From Blasia pusilla (taxonomy: Eukaryota; Marchantiophyta; Marchantiopsida; Blasiales), in NCBI GenBank assembly GCA_050084515.1, contig CM114272.1, positions 9,052,001 to 9,116,000 on the forward strand: a stretch of DNA of 64,000 bases. The letters run 5' to 3'. The position numbers and the translations under genes are program-made. The notes below the pieces were generated by a model. It was not told where the DNA came from, ran no database searches, and was given only the letters and a program-made list of their open reading frames with translations. Shown here piece after piece: positions 1 through 11,247 of the stretch. Position 1 is the stretch's first letter. Each line of letters opens with the position of its first letter.

Positions 1-3000
1 TTATATCGTGTGCCCGACCAGTTGCTGTTGTACCATCTGCAGCCAACTTTTCATATGATATATATGTTGGTACGAAGGATAGAAGGCTACTTAAATGTAG
101 CCATGGCCAAATTGTGGCCATTTTGCATTCAGAGGCCATCCCTTCCCAGTTGTAAGTAGGTGCTCTGTCTCTTGCTTCCTCTGTCCCTTCGTATTCTCTA
201 GCACCGTCCAACCAGGGTATGGCACAGGCACTACGTAATAAGTACAGCCTCTGTCCCTTTTCTTTCTTGAACTTGTCCTTGTTTCGAAGTTCTTGGAAGC
301 ATAGCGTTGGGCACTCCGATATCAGTTAATCTACTGGTCCGGGCTAAATTGTAGGTCTTACCTGTTATGTGGTATGCAGAAAGTCTCCTTATTTTTGTGA
401 AGTTTGGGTGCATGTTATTCACTTGATGGCTTGACCACACGTTTTACTCGGTGAGGGTTTGTTCAGACTTTGTTTTTCTGATCCGAATTGAACAGACACT
501 TTGGAGTGGTGGCAGGAGGTCAAGGTGTGATTGTCGTCTCTCAACAGGGCTCACAGAAAGTATCAGCAATTTGTGCTGAATCCCATCAACTTCTTGAAGG
601 TAAGCCACATTTGGGGGTTTGTATGGTTCCCATGCGTTTCCTGATGACAATTCTTTATGAAGACAGATTTTGAAGGATACCTTGCAAGTAAGATCTCAAG
701 CTCAGGCAGAAACTCACAGAAACTTCCTGCCAATTTGGAGCCACGTTCGACAAGTTGTTGTCGGTGATTTCACAAGTTGTGGACATGACCAAATTGCTCT
801 TCTACAAAGTTACTCTTCAGCAGCAGAAAGTCGAGTATGTAGCTCACTGAGTCAGGATGAAGTGGGCTTCACGGTTATCCGTGGCTTCAGTACAATCTCC
901 TGTGTGGGCCCTTACCAAGGCTCTCAACAGCATTTGACAGGTGAGCGAACTGTGGATAACAGGGGAACGAGAATCCAAATGACATTCCAATATTACGACC
1001 TGTGAAATTTAGAGTATTTAGTTTTTGATTTTAGCTTGCATGGAATCGTCAAGATTTTTCATAGAAATAACGTAGGTACGCTTTGTTTTCCTGTGGCAAA
1101 AGAGTAACAGAGATCTTCAATTTCATTCAGATTTCTTCTCCTTAATTGGGTTTGGCATTAACCAAGGGTGTGACTGAATGTGAGCTAACTGACGTCTTGC
1201 AGAAGCCAAAGCCATAAACGACTGTAGAGTGTCTGCTATGGAGACCATCTGTAAGGCCCTGCATCAGAGGATAGAATCGGGACTAGCAGATTTGAAAGTG
1301 GCAGAAGAGGAGGTGTGTGTTTTTGTGTACGCACTTGTTTGTTGAGGCTTGGTTGTTTTTACCAAGCAAATTTTGCGAGGAGGTCTTCCAAGTACTTTTT
1401 TGTACGTCATGCCCTGATGCAGGACAGAATAAAGCCACTTCCCTTTTTGTTTCAAAATTATTTTCATCTCAAATTTCTGGTTCCTTCGGGCCAATGATTC
1501 TTGGCACTTTGTTTTCTACGTCACCAACTTCATCCTGCTACTTCATGCCACTCTTGGGTCGTAGTCCACCGGATAATTGAAAAGCTCGCTAAGGAACGGG
1601 CTCTGCATTTGTGGTGCTTCGAAGTATAGAACTTCCTTTCACATTTTTGGCGAGTGACATACGTGTTTATTGGTGGTTGGCTTTTCATAGAGAGTATGAA
1701 AGGGAGAGCTGGTGCGCATTTCCAGCAACATCATGCAGGTAAGATGACAATTAGGTCCTTGATATGAAAGCTCGAGTCATTTTTTAGCCATTGACCCTCT
1801 CTTGCCGGTAGTGAACTTCCATGCTAAGTTGATGTCAAGAACTGACAAAAGCAGTTTATTGATGGATACAATCCTGATAGGTGGTGAGATATAAAGAAAA
1901 TGTGGCAGTAAACACTGTTTCTCTTACCTGTCCTCATTGCTGGATTGTGTGGAGATGTAATTCTTCAATTATACGGTGTCTCAGATTCTAGATCTCAGTT
2001 ATTGCGAAACTTTCATATCATTTTTTGAACATCTTATTTTAATTCCAACACCTGTGTATGGCACCTGAAGGTAATGCCACGCAGATCTGCGGGGCAAACT
2101 GAAAGCGAGTGCGCAGAAACAGTCCATGGGGTCAAAAGCATCCCTGGAAATGACAGGGTGGAAGTCGTGCGCGCCACCAGAATATGGAGCAGAATATATG
2201 GAATGAATTGGGTCTTAATGGCCGATGTAGAGATTTCAGATGAAAGGTAAGCATTATGACGGGGAACAATAGCTCTGCACTCCCATCCAATTGCAGTGTG
2301 ATCCTTTCAGACATTGCTTGCAGGTTGAAGCTTTTCTGACGATTATGAGATGGCTAACAGGCAAAACACTGTCCTACACGATGTGAGCCTGCTTTTCACC
2401 AGTTTGACTGGTTCCATCGGAGGAAAATCATCAGTTTTGAAATCTATCTCATCCAAGGACGGGAAGGCATGTCTTGCTTTATCTATTCCACTCCAGAACT
2501 TATGTATGCTTCCTGGTCTTCCATTTCACGTTGTACTCAGGGCTTCTGAGATATCAAGAGGCAGCAGTCAACAAATTTGTGAGAATGCCCAATTCCCAGG
2601 CAGGTGGTGCGGAGGTGAGTACACACAGTGGCTTGGTGCATCAGAAGTCGTGCATCCAACGGCATTGAAACATTTTCAGACCAAAGAGGCCCGCACAGCC
2701 TTGGAACAGGGTCAGTATCTTTTCACGCCGATTATTTTGCGACCTCATCTTTTGATGCTTTGATCTCCTAATATTGTAAGCTGGGGCAGCCATCTTTAGG
2801 GCATGCTGTATCATAATGAAGTGACTGATCAAACCAGCTGTAGAATGTGAAGTATGGGAGCAGCAGCAGTTTGTGATTACTGCGAAAAACGAAGACCATT
2901 TGTCGGAACTATCAAGTTATATGCAATCAGCTCTTAACATGCACCAGATTTTGGATGATAAGCACCAAAACTCAGAGGTTAGTACCTGAAAAACATCTTT

Positions 3001-3895
3001 CCCATGTCGCAGCGGCTTTTTCTTTGATGCGTCATGAACTGGCAGAAATGTGATCTTATCCTGCTGATACTCCATAGATGGTGACGAAGTTATGAAGACG
3101 TACAAAAGAATGATTGACCAACTGCCGCAGTTTTTGTAAGTGCACCTAACTTGGCCCCTAAATTGGAGTCGTATGTCAGGGACGGTTCAACCTTATTTCA
3201 ACTGACGGGCCATACAGCTTTGATGCAAACGTGTATTACAGTAGCCCACATGCAATCATCCGACTTAGAGCGAGTGATGCTCAACTCATGGCAATGCTCC
3301 AACGATCCTTCACGTTACTACTTATCCAGCACCATATCCTTCTATTTTGGCATCTCCAATCACTGCAGTTTTTGGTAGCAGCAGGCTGAACGTGGTCAAT
3401 CATGCTAATTGGTTCACAATTTTATGCATTTCATGTTCTTTGAAGCACTGAATCAGCTCGTCTCTCCATTGGTATACGGCAATCATGTGACATATGCCTC
3501 TAACATGTATACCAATACACACATATTGAAGGGGTCTTGAGGGCCTCTACACTTCTCTTGGACTCATAATCCGTTCGCTCGTTTTTTAATCTCCAATTGA
3601 AGGCAATTTTGCAAGGTAAATGCTTTTTTTCCAACTTGTATTGCCATCCATGTGATATGTCATTGGACTTGACTAAGCTTTACAGTACCAGGTGCTCTCA
3701 AGAATGGTCCACCAAGAGACTTTGGAGACAGCGGAAAGATTTATTGTGGCATTGGGAAGGGAGATGGAATTCTTGGAAATGAAGGATCGAAATGGTAAGA
3801 AAGAGGGTGTTTCATCTCCTTCGAAATTAGTATTTCAACAATTGTAAATGGCTACAGATTCGAAGTGCTCTGAGTTTGTATCCTCGTTTGCTTGA
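1..3895 (+). CDS. FANCB: FANCB-like Fanconi anemia core-complex subunit, 5'-truncated by window edge
   Basis: The 3' part of an intron-rich gene; its start lies left of the window. Exons that keep frame across GT-AG introns are: up to 151, 496-600, 710-940, 1203-1312, 1693-1738, 2117-2246, 2331-2710 and 2838-2977. Possible later exons are around 3078-3137, 3686-3794 and 3858-3895 (TGA). The spliced peptide contains a beta-propeller-like strand (YVGTKDRRLLKCSHGQIVAI), then WSHVRQVVVGDF followed by a G-x-D-Q-I-A-L-L segment, a helical stretch with ALHQRIESGLADL, RIWSRIYGMNWV, and VSLLFTSLTG. The order and character of these segments match animal FANCB, which acts with FANCL and FAAP100 in the nuclear ubiquitin-ligase complex for interstrand crosslink repair. 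The family call rests on recalled motif similarity, not a search. The joins after 2977 do not keep a clear frame, so the last third is uncertain and decay there cannot be excluded. An in-frame alternative around 2249-2318 exists but does not splice well. Confidence 0.5.
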
Positions 3896-4440
3896 AAGCA
3901 ACGGATTGATGTATTTCTTTAGTAATTGATAAATTCTTTGAGCTAATCACTTTCAAAGACTACGGTATTCTACTAAATATGAAGAATCCAAAGTCTTCTC
4001 CGTAATGCGTCACGAAGCAATTATCGGGCTCAATCCAGGGTTCTTTATAGAATCACCGTGAGAATTTGAAAAGGTGTAAGAGAAAGCTGAAAATGTCGAT
4101 TCCGGCTAGAGAATAAAAGAAAAGGGGTGGGGGGTGGGGGTTTCCTAAAACTAAAAAAGAAGTTTGATCCTTAAGGGGGGCTAGGTGGTAAAAATGGTAA
4201 GGGATGTGGTAAAGAGTTTAGGTCTTAAGGTTCCAGAATTTAGCAAGGTGCACACGGTAGTATTTCAAGTGGCATGTTGGGAGATGAGGTTGCAAAAGAG
4301 ATCTTCCCTTTATGAGGTCAATTTTTGTAAGCTTGAATGTGATAATATTGAGTATAATTATATCCATTATATATGCACTTCATTAACAGATTGAACAAAG
4401 AACTCCTCCCTTGGTAACTCTTCCCCATCACTTGGAAGCA
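3896..4440. other. Intergenic, no gene seen
   Basis: No coding signal. It contains a G-rich run at about 4121-4142 (blocks of four to six G separated by T or A), which could form a G-quadruplex on the plus strand. Confidence 0.4.
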
Positions 4441-4482
4441 CTCTATCCTGGGGTTTGAATTGAGCTCATACATATGTGCCTC

Positions 4483-5077
4483 TCAATATGTCACATCCCC
4501 AACATTGCTTGCCTTAGCATTTCCACTAATCTCCCTAACGATAGAGTAAAACTTCTTTAGGAACATAGCATCAGTTGTGAAACATAGCATGGATCCTAGT
4601 ATCACATCCAAGGTCGGATCTCCGCCATATGTCATTCTACAAACTTTATACTGTTGACTATCAATTTGTTCTCCAAGTGCTTGAATAGATGAGTTCATAA
4701 AATGAATAAGGTGGATGTCAAAGGATGAAAGATCCGTTGGTGTGTACACCTAGCATCGAATTTTTGCATAAGGCTTGATTGTACACACCTTCTCATAATG
4801 TTCTTCAGTCCCTTGTGGATCCATAGACCTTGTCCATATCATCATACGGGGGCATGATGACACCATTACTTTGGCATCGATCAAAACTCCCTCGCTGCCC
4901 ATTCAAACCCTCTTGGAATATCAAATTTGATGGGGATGGTAGATATTGCACCCCACTCCATGTATAACCACCACTATTGCTCTTGCTAATACCTCCCTTG
5001 TACCATGAGTAGGGATCAAAATAAACGCCGGCCCCCAGATACGTGATTATTGGCCCTATCTTATGCACTAAACCCAA
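4483..5077 (-). other. Two adjacent unknown reading frames, minus strand
   Basis: Two open frames of 90 codons (4805-5077) and 88 codons (4483-4749) lie next to each other on the minus strand. The short gap between them holds stops. The peptide is Tyr- and Ser-rich in the first part (positions near 4950-5060 encode YFDPYSWYKGG). The second part has a helix-like segment (DLSSFDIHLIHFMNSSIQAL). I do not recognise a family. The pair could be a decayed transposon ORF or captured exons. Neither start codon has supporting context. Confidence 0.15.
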
Positions 5078-5673
5078 ACATTCTCACACAACCACACTTG
5101 ATGCTATTGGTGGAGACAACAACTCGACAATTTCCACCATCAGTATCCAAGGTAATCCACCCCTCGGACATAATCTCACATACACACATCAACAAACTAA
5201 CCAATTAATGTGCATCGAGTCCTCACATCCCAACTTGAAAATAATTTAGATAAGTCCACCACTCGATTAACTCATATTGAGTCTACGCACATCTCATACT
5301 AGGATACGATATGTGTCTCATAGTGAGATACATACCCCCACAATTTAACTATTCTCACTTACACAATTATGACAAGGCTCACACTATCATATACATGCGA
5401 TTAAATAAGTCCACGTAGATCTTTCCAAAGTGGGAGACATACTAATCTTTGATAACATTGAATAATAATCAAACCAAATCCACCCTCGACGTGAGGCAAT
5501 CGAGGTTTAATGCATACTACCAACACCTTGCCCTAGTCTATGCTTGGAAGTCACAATTGTGAAAAAATGACCCTCTCCAAGCCTCCCTATAGCCTTCTCA
5601 AGGCTCCAAAAGTTCTAAGAAGGTGATATGTGCACATAAGTACGATAAGTTCCTAGAAAATCAAGAACATGTA

Positions 5674-6688
5674 AGAGTGTAATAACCCTCATAACCAAAC
5701 GAGCTCCAAGCGGAACATCTGAACTCTACCGAGCTCACGCTAGGATGGTTTGCGCTTTGGAGTTAGAGAAACACAAGTGCGAGACGCAAGCGCAGCGAGC
5801 GTTTCAAGTGTTTCAAGCGTTTATGGTCATGACTAAGGAAATCGGAACCAAACGCGGAACCCAAACTTAAGGAACATGAGTCTTGGAAGGAGATGCGGCC
5901 AAGGGGTGAGAACCGGACTTGGGACGCGACTAGCGTTTGGAGTTTCCGACTCTATTTTTGACCATAACTTTTAGTCCCAAGATGACTTTGGGACAAGTAA
6001 GATAGCATTAGAAAGCTAATGCAAGCCGATTCCAACGCACCAAATATCTTGACAAACTCTTAATCAAAAGTCGAGATATGGACCAAAATTGACTGTAGGG
6101 AGAGTCGGGTTGAGGGCCAAAAAGAGGGCCCCAAGGGCTCCGTCCCAAAGGTAGGGGGACCCCGGGAATCCCCATAAGTACTTGTAAGGGGGAAGGTCTC
6201 CAAGAGTGCTTGGGACTCGAACCCCCACTTTGGGCACCGTAGGGCGACTCAAGGACACGGAACGGATCGAGAGTTTTTGCGTTGGGATTCGAAACCCGAA
6301 TCAAGTCCAATAGAGTGGATTTTGGAGGTCCTGATTGGATTCCAACTCGCGACTCATATTGTTGAGTCGTGATTGGGACTCATGTGAGGTCCATTGGACA
6401 GTTGGGACCGCTAGGCGCGCAAACATTGTTTTAGGTGCCTAGACTAACCAGGAAGTTTGTCCCAAGTCTCGGAAGATTTACCCGTGTTGGGAACCTAGGA
6501 ATGAGAGAAGGTTGAGCTTGATGAGGTGTTGAGTCAAGGACTCGGTGGGTTGGAAGGCCGCTTAACCCAAAGCCAGACCAACGTGAGTGCGTTTGGGTGC
6601 AGGTTGGCTATGAGAGCGTGTCTTAATGAACGTACGCTTCCACAACAATAAGATTGACGTTCAAGGAGGGTAGGCGCACGACAAAGAG
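5674..6688 (+). mobile_element. Solo LTR A of a Ty3/gypsy-type retrotransposon with 5-bp TSD
   Basis: The LTR runs 5679-6683, begins TGTAATAACCC and ends CACGACA. It is flanked by the direct repeat AAGAG at 5674-5678 and 6684-6688, the target-site duplication. The TG...CA ends, 1005-bp length and 5-bp TSD are textbook for a solo LTR left by recombination between two LTRs. It is homologous over its full length, in inverted orientation, to 10220-11242 and, much more weakly, to the region from 13504. No internal retroelement sequence is attached. The plus orientation is chosen because TGTAATAACCC resembles common plant gypsy LTR starts. Confidence 0.88.
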
Positions 6689-8280
6689 GATCCTAAGAAA
6701 ACTCCTAAAGGATGATTTGCACACAAGTCACCAAAGAAGGCTATCACCTCACTCCTAGCCTCTCCACACCAACCTGCACTCAGAGCCATCCTACCAAGGC
6801 ATATTGTAGCTCGATTGCAAATATCGTGACAACTTGCACCTTACACGTAAAATGTATATATGTTAGCCCAACAAGTAGAATAGTCCTAAAAATCAAGTGT
6901 CTACTATTTTATCTTCTAATTACAAGTGCACATCTATATTAATAAGGGAGGATAACTTCTTGATTTACAAACACCTCTCTATTTGACATATGGCTTTGGA
7001 CAACAAGAAAATATTTTCTTGGTATGGGAAGGATGGAAAAAATATGTAATTATTTGGGAATTAACCTCAAGTAGATCACAAGGTGTATACTAGTACCTAC
7101 ACTAGTATAAGTGTTATTACAAGTTAGATTAAACTTTCAATGGTGAAAGTTTAGTTTGAAACCATTTGTCTCACAAGAGGATACATGTCACATCTTTATT
7201 GCTCAAACATGAAAAGGAATCTTTCATAGATTATAAAGATTATATGCACGAGATGTCCAAAGTGACCTTATCTTTGAAATCCACTATATTTTTTGAATTC
7301 CATGAAAACAAATATTATCACCTACCAACAATAGGGATCAAAAGCATAAATTATTATTTTTTTAATTTTTTTTGGTTTACGGTCTCATTAACCATTCTTG
7401 TAAGATTTTTCACTATATTTAGTTGACCAAAATATGGACTCCAAGTTACTGGCATCCATCGCGTGCTTCACAGTTGGCAAGTATAGAGGTTACATGACAT
7501 GAGAAATATTAGGTTTAGTTAATATTTATTAAAGTTTTGTATTGCGAACTTTTGCAATGTATGGATATGTTACCGTAATATCTGAACCTTAACACTAGAA
7601 GCACTATCTTACCTCCCTCTGGCTCTATGTGTTAAATAACATTTCCCACTACGTCTTTATTCCAAGCTTGTTATGTATTGAGAAAGGAGGCAAAATCGTA
7701 CCTCTTGTGTTCTAAACTCGCTCTGTATGAACAATCATCTATTCACTTCAACCTACGATAATAAAATAAATTTTTTTTCTACCCCATACCCCGTAAGAAA
7801 TCTATTTAGTACCAAAATTGAATCTTTTACTTCATATACTATCCAACCATAACGGATTCTACAATTACAAGTGATCTTATAGATAAGCCAATGTGGTTAT
7901 ACTTTCTAAGAAGCCTTCATTTTGTTACTTTCTAAGAAGCCTTAACTTTTGTACAATGTAAGTCTAGTTTCTTTTTTGCGATTTTTAAAAAGATTTTCCA
8001 TGTTTGTGGATTCAAATTTTTAGGCGCTTGTAATTAATAGATTTTATATTCAGTGCCCCAAATATAATCAATTTTTTTAAATAGAAGTTTGTAGTTGTGC
8101 CACAACATCCCTTTAATTGGAGTGTGCTCTCACGTATCCAACGCTTCAATGGATTCTAAAAATATAACTTTTATATTTTTTTAGTACTTTGTAAGTATTT
8201 TTGGAAACACAATATGCACTCTGGTAAGTGACTTGGCTTTTTGAGATGGATGGGGAAATGGGGATTTCCCATCCTTATGA
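6689..8280. other. AT-rich intergenic DNA
   Basis: No gene, RNA or recognisable transposon seen. Short open frames (for example 7166-7426) are low-complexity and Phe/Tyr-rich, as expected by chance in AT-rich DNA. Confidence 0.4.
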
Positions 8281-8282
8281 AA

Positions 8283-8690
8283 TATGCAAAGAGAGAAGCG
8301 CTACTCCATACGGGATTCCCTTATCTGTACTGATTTTTATATGACATAAGAGGTTGAGGTGGTGGTGGCGGACGTTGAAGTGATAGATCCTACGCGAGAG
8401 GTTGTGCTAGTCTAAGTGATAACATAAGGCCTATCTCTAAAGTCGACTTCACTATGGACATCGATTCGTCCCCCTAACCATAGACATGTTTGGGGTTATA
8501 GGGGAGAGGTTTGACTCATTCCTTACGGATTGCGCCCATAATCTCTAGTCAAGAAATGGGTTGTCATTAGCTGATGTGATTCTCTATTGTAGGCAACGGG
8601 TCTCCATAGCTTTGCAACATGCCCAAGGTAATGGGGCTTTACTGGTGGGCTCAAGATACTAGCGCTAGAAGCCCACTTAGTGATAATCAT
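8283..8690 (+). pseudogene. Decayed C-terminal fragment of the LINE-like element
   Basis: The plus strand encodes VVVADVEVIDPTREVV near 8355-8405, then a stretch with FDSFLTDCAHN and CRQRVSIALQHAQG near 8505-8635, with stops between. These match the C-terminal region of the larger element downstream (VVVVDPTRSDLV near 11840 and YFRQCISLALQCAQAL near 12100). It is therefore a separate, 5'-truncated copy, as is usual after incomplete LINE reverse transcription. Confidence 0.6.
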
Positions 8691-8854
8691 GTTTGTCTAG
8701 GTGTTGTTAATATTATCTTTGTTGTTGGTGAGTTTAGCTGATGGGGGTGCCCCACTTTTTTTTCAAGCTAGTTGTGACCTTGACATGTGGGTTTTCCATC
8801 ACCCGTCTTTTATCGAGCGAGGCTTCTTCCCCCTATGAAAGGCGGTGAGGATAA

Positions 8855-9011
8855 CCACTCACGATGCAATGCGGGATATTATGTTCTCTATTGTTCGGGA
8901 GAGTGGCTTCCATGTGCAGAGAGATAGGCACTACTCCATGCAAGATTCCCTTATCCGTGTTGATCTCTACATGACGTGGGAGTCTGAGGTGGTTGTAGTG
9001 AAAGTGGTTTG
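8855..9011 (+). pseudogene. Second truncated LINE-like C-terminal fragment
   Basis: The frame contains HDAMRDIMFSIVRESGFHVQ followed by RVDLYMTWESEVVVVKVV. This corresponds to HDVIREVVTSVARTAGYTV and the RVDLV segment of the element at 11640-11860. The part at 8905-9005 is also repeated at 8283-8380. The fragment sits directly upstream of the reverse transcriptase frame. Confidence 0.55.
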
Positions 9012-9049
9012 AATCTGGATTTGGAGAAGTACAACGTGTAAGGACCTCC

Positions 9050-10219
9050 ACAATTTTCGACTTTGTATGCGCATACCTGAAGCCTCCTTCAGGTGTGCGC
9101 CCTTTGGCTATTGGAGAGGTTTTATACCGCTTGGTTAGTCGATCCCTATGTTGGCAATTTCGTCCTCACTTTAGTGCCCACTTATTTCCTCATCAATTTG
9201 GAGTGGCAACTCCTGGAGGTTGTGAGGTTGTGGTGCATGGGATTCGCTCCACTCTTGATATTAATCCAGATTGGGTAGCAATTCAAGTCGATGTGGTTGA
9301 CGCATTCAATTCAATTTCTTGTGCGGCCATCTTTGAGGAGTTACGTTGTGCAAGAAGAAAACTCGCCAGCCTCATTCCATTTGTTCGCTCCTTCTATGCC
9401 TATGATACGCCCATTATCTATTCCCATCATGCTACTTCTGGGGAATATATTACTCTACAATCGGCTTGTGCACACGTCAAGGTGATCCCATGGATGGCCC
9501 ACTCTTTGCCATTGCCCATTTTTGTGCCCTTCGAGCATCAACACAAGCATTTCCATCTTGTCTTTTCCCTTCTATTGCTGATGACACTCACATTATAGAT
9601 CCTCCTTGTGAAGTTGTGCCTACTTATACCCATTTTGTGGAACAACTCTTTTTCTTAAACCTTAAAGTCCAACCTAGTAAATGTGGAGTATGGTCTCCTT
9701 CATGCCTTCCCTCAACATTCACTCCACCTACTTCTGATTTTCCCATCTACATTGAAGGGGTTAGAGTTCTTGGGGTCCCAATTGGCTTCATCGACTATGT
9801 CTCAAAGTTCTTGGATGAGGCCCTTTTGAAAGACGTGGAATGACTTCATTTGTTACCTCATCTAGGGGATCCCCAAGTGGCTTATGGGATTCTCTCCCAA
9901 TTTTTTCTACGACATCATTCCTACCTTCTTCGCACTTGTCCTTCCACTTCAAAGTTCTTACATCGGCTGGCCTATTTTGACGTTTTTATCTTGGAAACTT
10001 TTGGTCAACTTCTTGGCCCGAATACCTTTGAGGGAGAGGATGGTGTCTTTGCTCACAACAAGCTATCTTGCCTATTTCTTTTCGAGGATTGGGACTGTCC
10101 TCCATAGTTGCATCTCCTCATGTAGCCTTTTTGGGGAGTTGGGCATTGGTAGCACCGATTATGGCTTCAAGGTTTCTCCAAGGAAATACACCTATCTTGA
10201 TTGTTCATATCGCCCATGT
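9050..10219 (+). pseudogene. LINE-like reverse transcriptase, 5' part, split by solo LTR B
   Basis: Reverse transcriptase-like blocks appear in order. VAIQVDVVDAFNSIS (about 9276-9320) is the first catalytic Asp region. Then come TRQGDPMDGPLFAIAHF (about 9469-9520) and SIADDTHII (about 9578-9600), which carries the catalytic Asp pair in an A-D-D context. Next are GVRVLGVPIGF (about 9760-9790) and a thumb-like region ending with PISFRGLGLSSIVASPHVAF (about 10070-10130). The blocks lie in different frames, so several indels have accumulated and the copy is dead. It would have copied its own RNA at the target site. The frame breaks at 10219, where a solo LTR is inserted, and resumes at 11243-11247. 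Close homologs are non-LTR elements with an A-D-D-T catalytic motif; the exact clade is uncertain. Confidence 0.75.
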
Positions 10220-11247
10220 TGTCGTGCGCCTACTCTCCTTGAACGTTAATCTTGTTATTGCGGAAGCGTGCGTTCAGTAGGTCACGCTCTCAACGTTGAT
10301 CTGCATCCAAACACGCACTATGGTTTGTCGGGTCTTGGATCAATCAGCGGGCTAACTTTCCGAGTTCTCGTCTCGGTCTCTCATCAAGCTCAAACTTCCT
10401 AGTTTCGCGGTTTACAACACAGGCAAGTCTCGCAAGACTTGGGACATACTTTCTGGTCGGTTTAGGAACTTCAAACGGCGTTTCGCGGCTGGAAGTTCCA
10501 ACAGTCCGATGGAAATCCAATGAGTCCCTAACCGAGACTCGCACAAAGTCAATCTCGAGTTGGAATCCAAGTAAGGCCTACAAAGTCCACTCCCTTGGAT
10601 CAGGTTTGGGTTTCGAGTTCCAACGCCAAACTCTCGTTCCATCCCGTGCCTCTAAGATGCCGTTTGGCGCTCAAAGTGGGGATTCGTGTTCCAAGACATC
10701 TTGGATAGATTCCTCCCTTACAAGTACTTCTGGGGATCTCCGGGGTCCGCCTACCTTTAGGGAAAGACATCTGGGCCTCTCCAATTGGCCCTCAACCCGA
10801 TTGCTCTCACAGTCGTTTTTGGCCAAAATCTCATTTTTTTACTTATGCGTTTTCTGAGATCTTTGGTGCGTTGGAAGCATCTCAAGATAAGCTTTCCAGC
10901 GTGCCCTTTTTTGTCCCGAAAGCATCTTGGAGCTCAACGTTATGGTCTAAAACATAGTCAAATTCCCCAAACGCTAGTTGTGTTCCATAACTGGTTCTCA
11001 CCTCCTTGGCAACCAACCTTCCAAGACTCAACTTATCTCAAGTCTTGGTTTGCGTTTGATCGAGGTTTCCTGGTCACGACCACTAAACGCACAACTCTAT
11101 TTCGCATTTTGTCTCTTGGACTTTTCCAAGAGACCTTTCCAAAGGCCTCTCCAAAGCGCAAACATCGTAGCGTGAGTCCACTTGAGTTCTGATGTTCCGC
11201 TTGGCGCCTATTTGGTGTTGTTTGGTTATGAGAATTGCGACACATGT
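10215..11247 (-). mobile_element. Solo LTR B, inserted in the LINE-like gene, 5-bp TSD
   Basis: The LTR runs 10220-11242, starts TGTCGTGCGCC and ends TTGCGACA on the plus strand. It is flanked by CATGT at 10215-10219 and 11243-11247. It matches solo LTR A in reverse orientation along its length, so its own plus strand is the minus strand here. Removing the LTR and one CATGT joins codons for I-A-H and V-E-E-G-D of the interrupted gene without a gap, which confirms both boundaries. The two LTRs differ at many sites, so neither insertion is recent. Confidence 0.92.

Noticed and set aside
5679-11242. One transposon with 1-kb terminal inverted repeats
   Set aside because: Each arm has its own distinct 5-bp TSD (AAGAG and CATGT), so the arms are separate solo LTR insertions.
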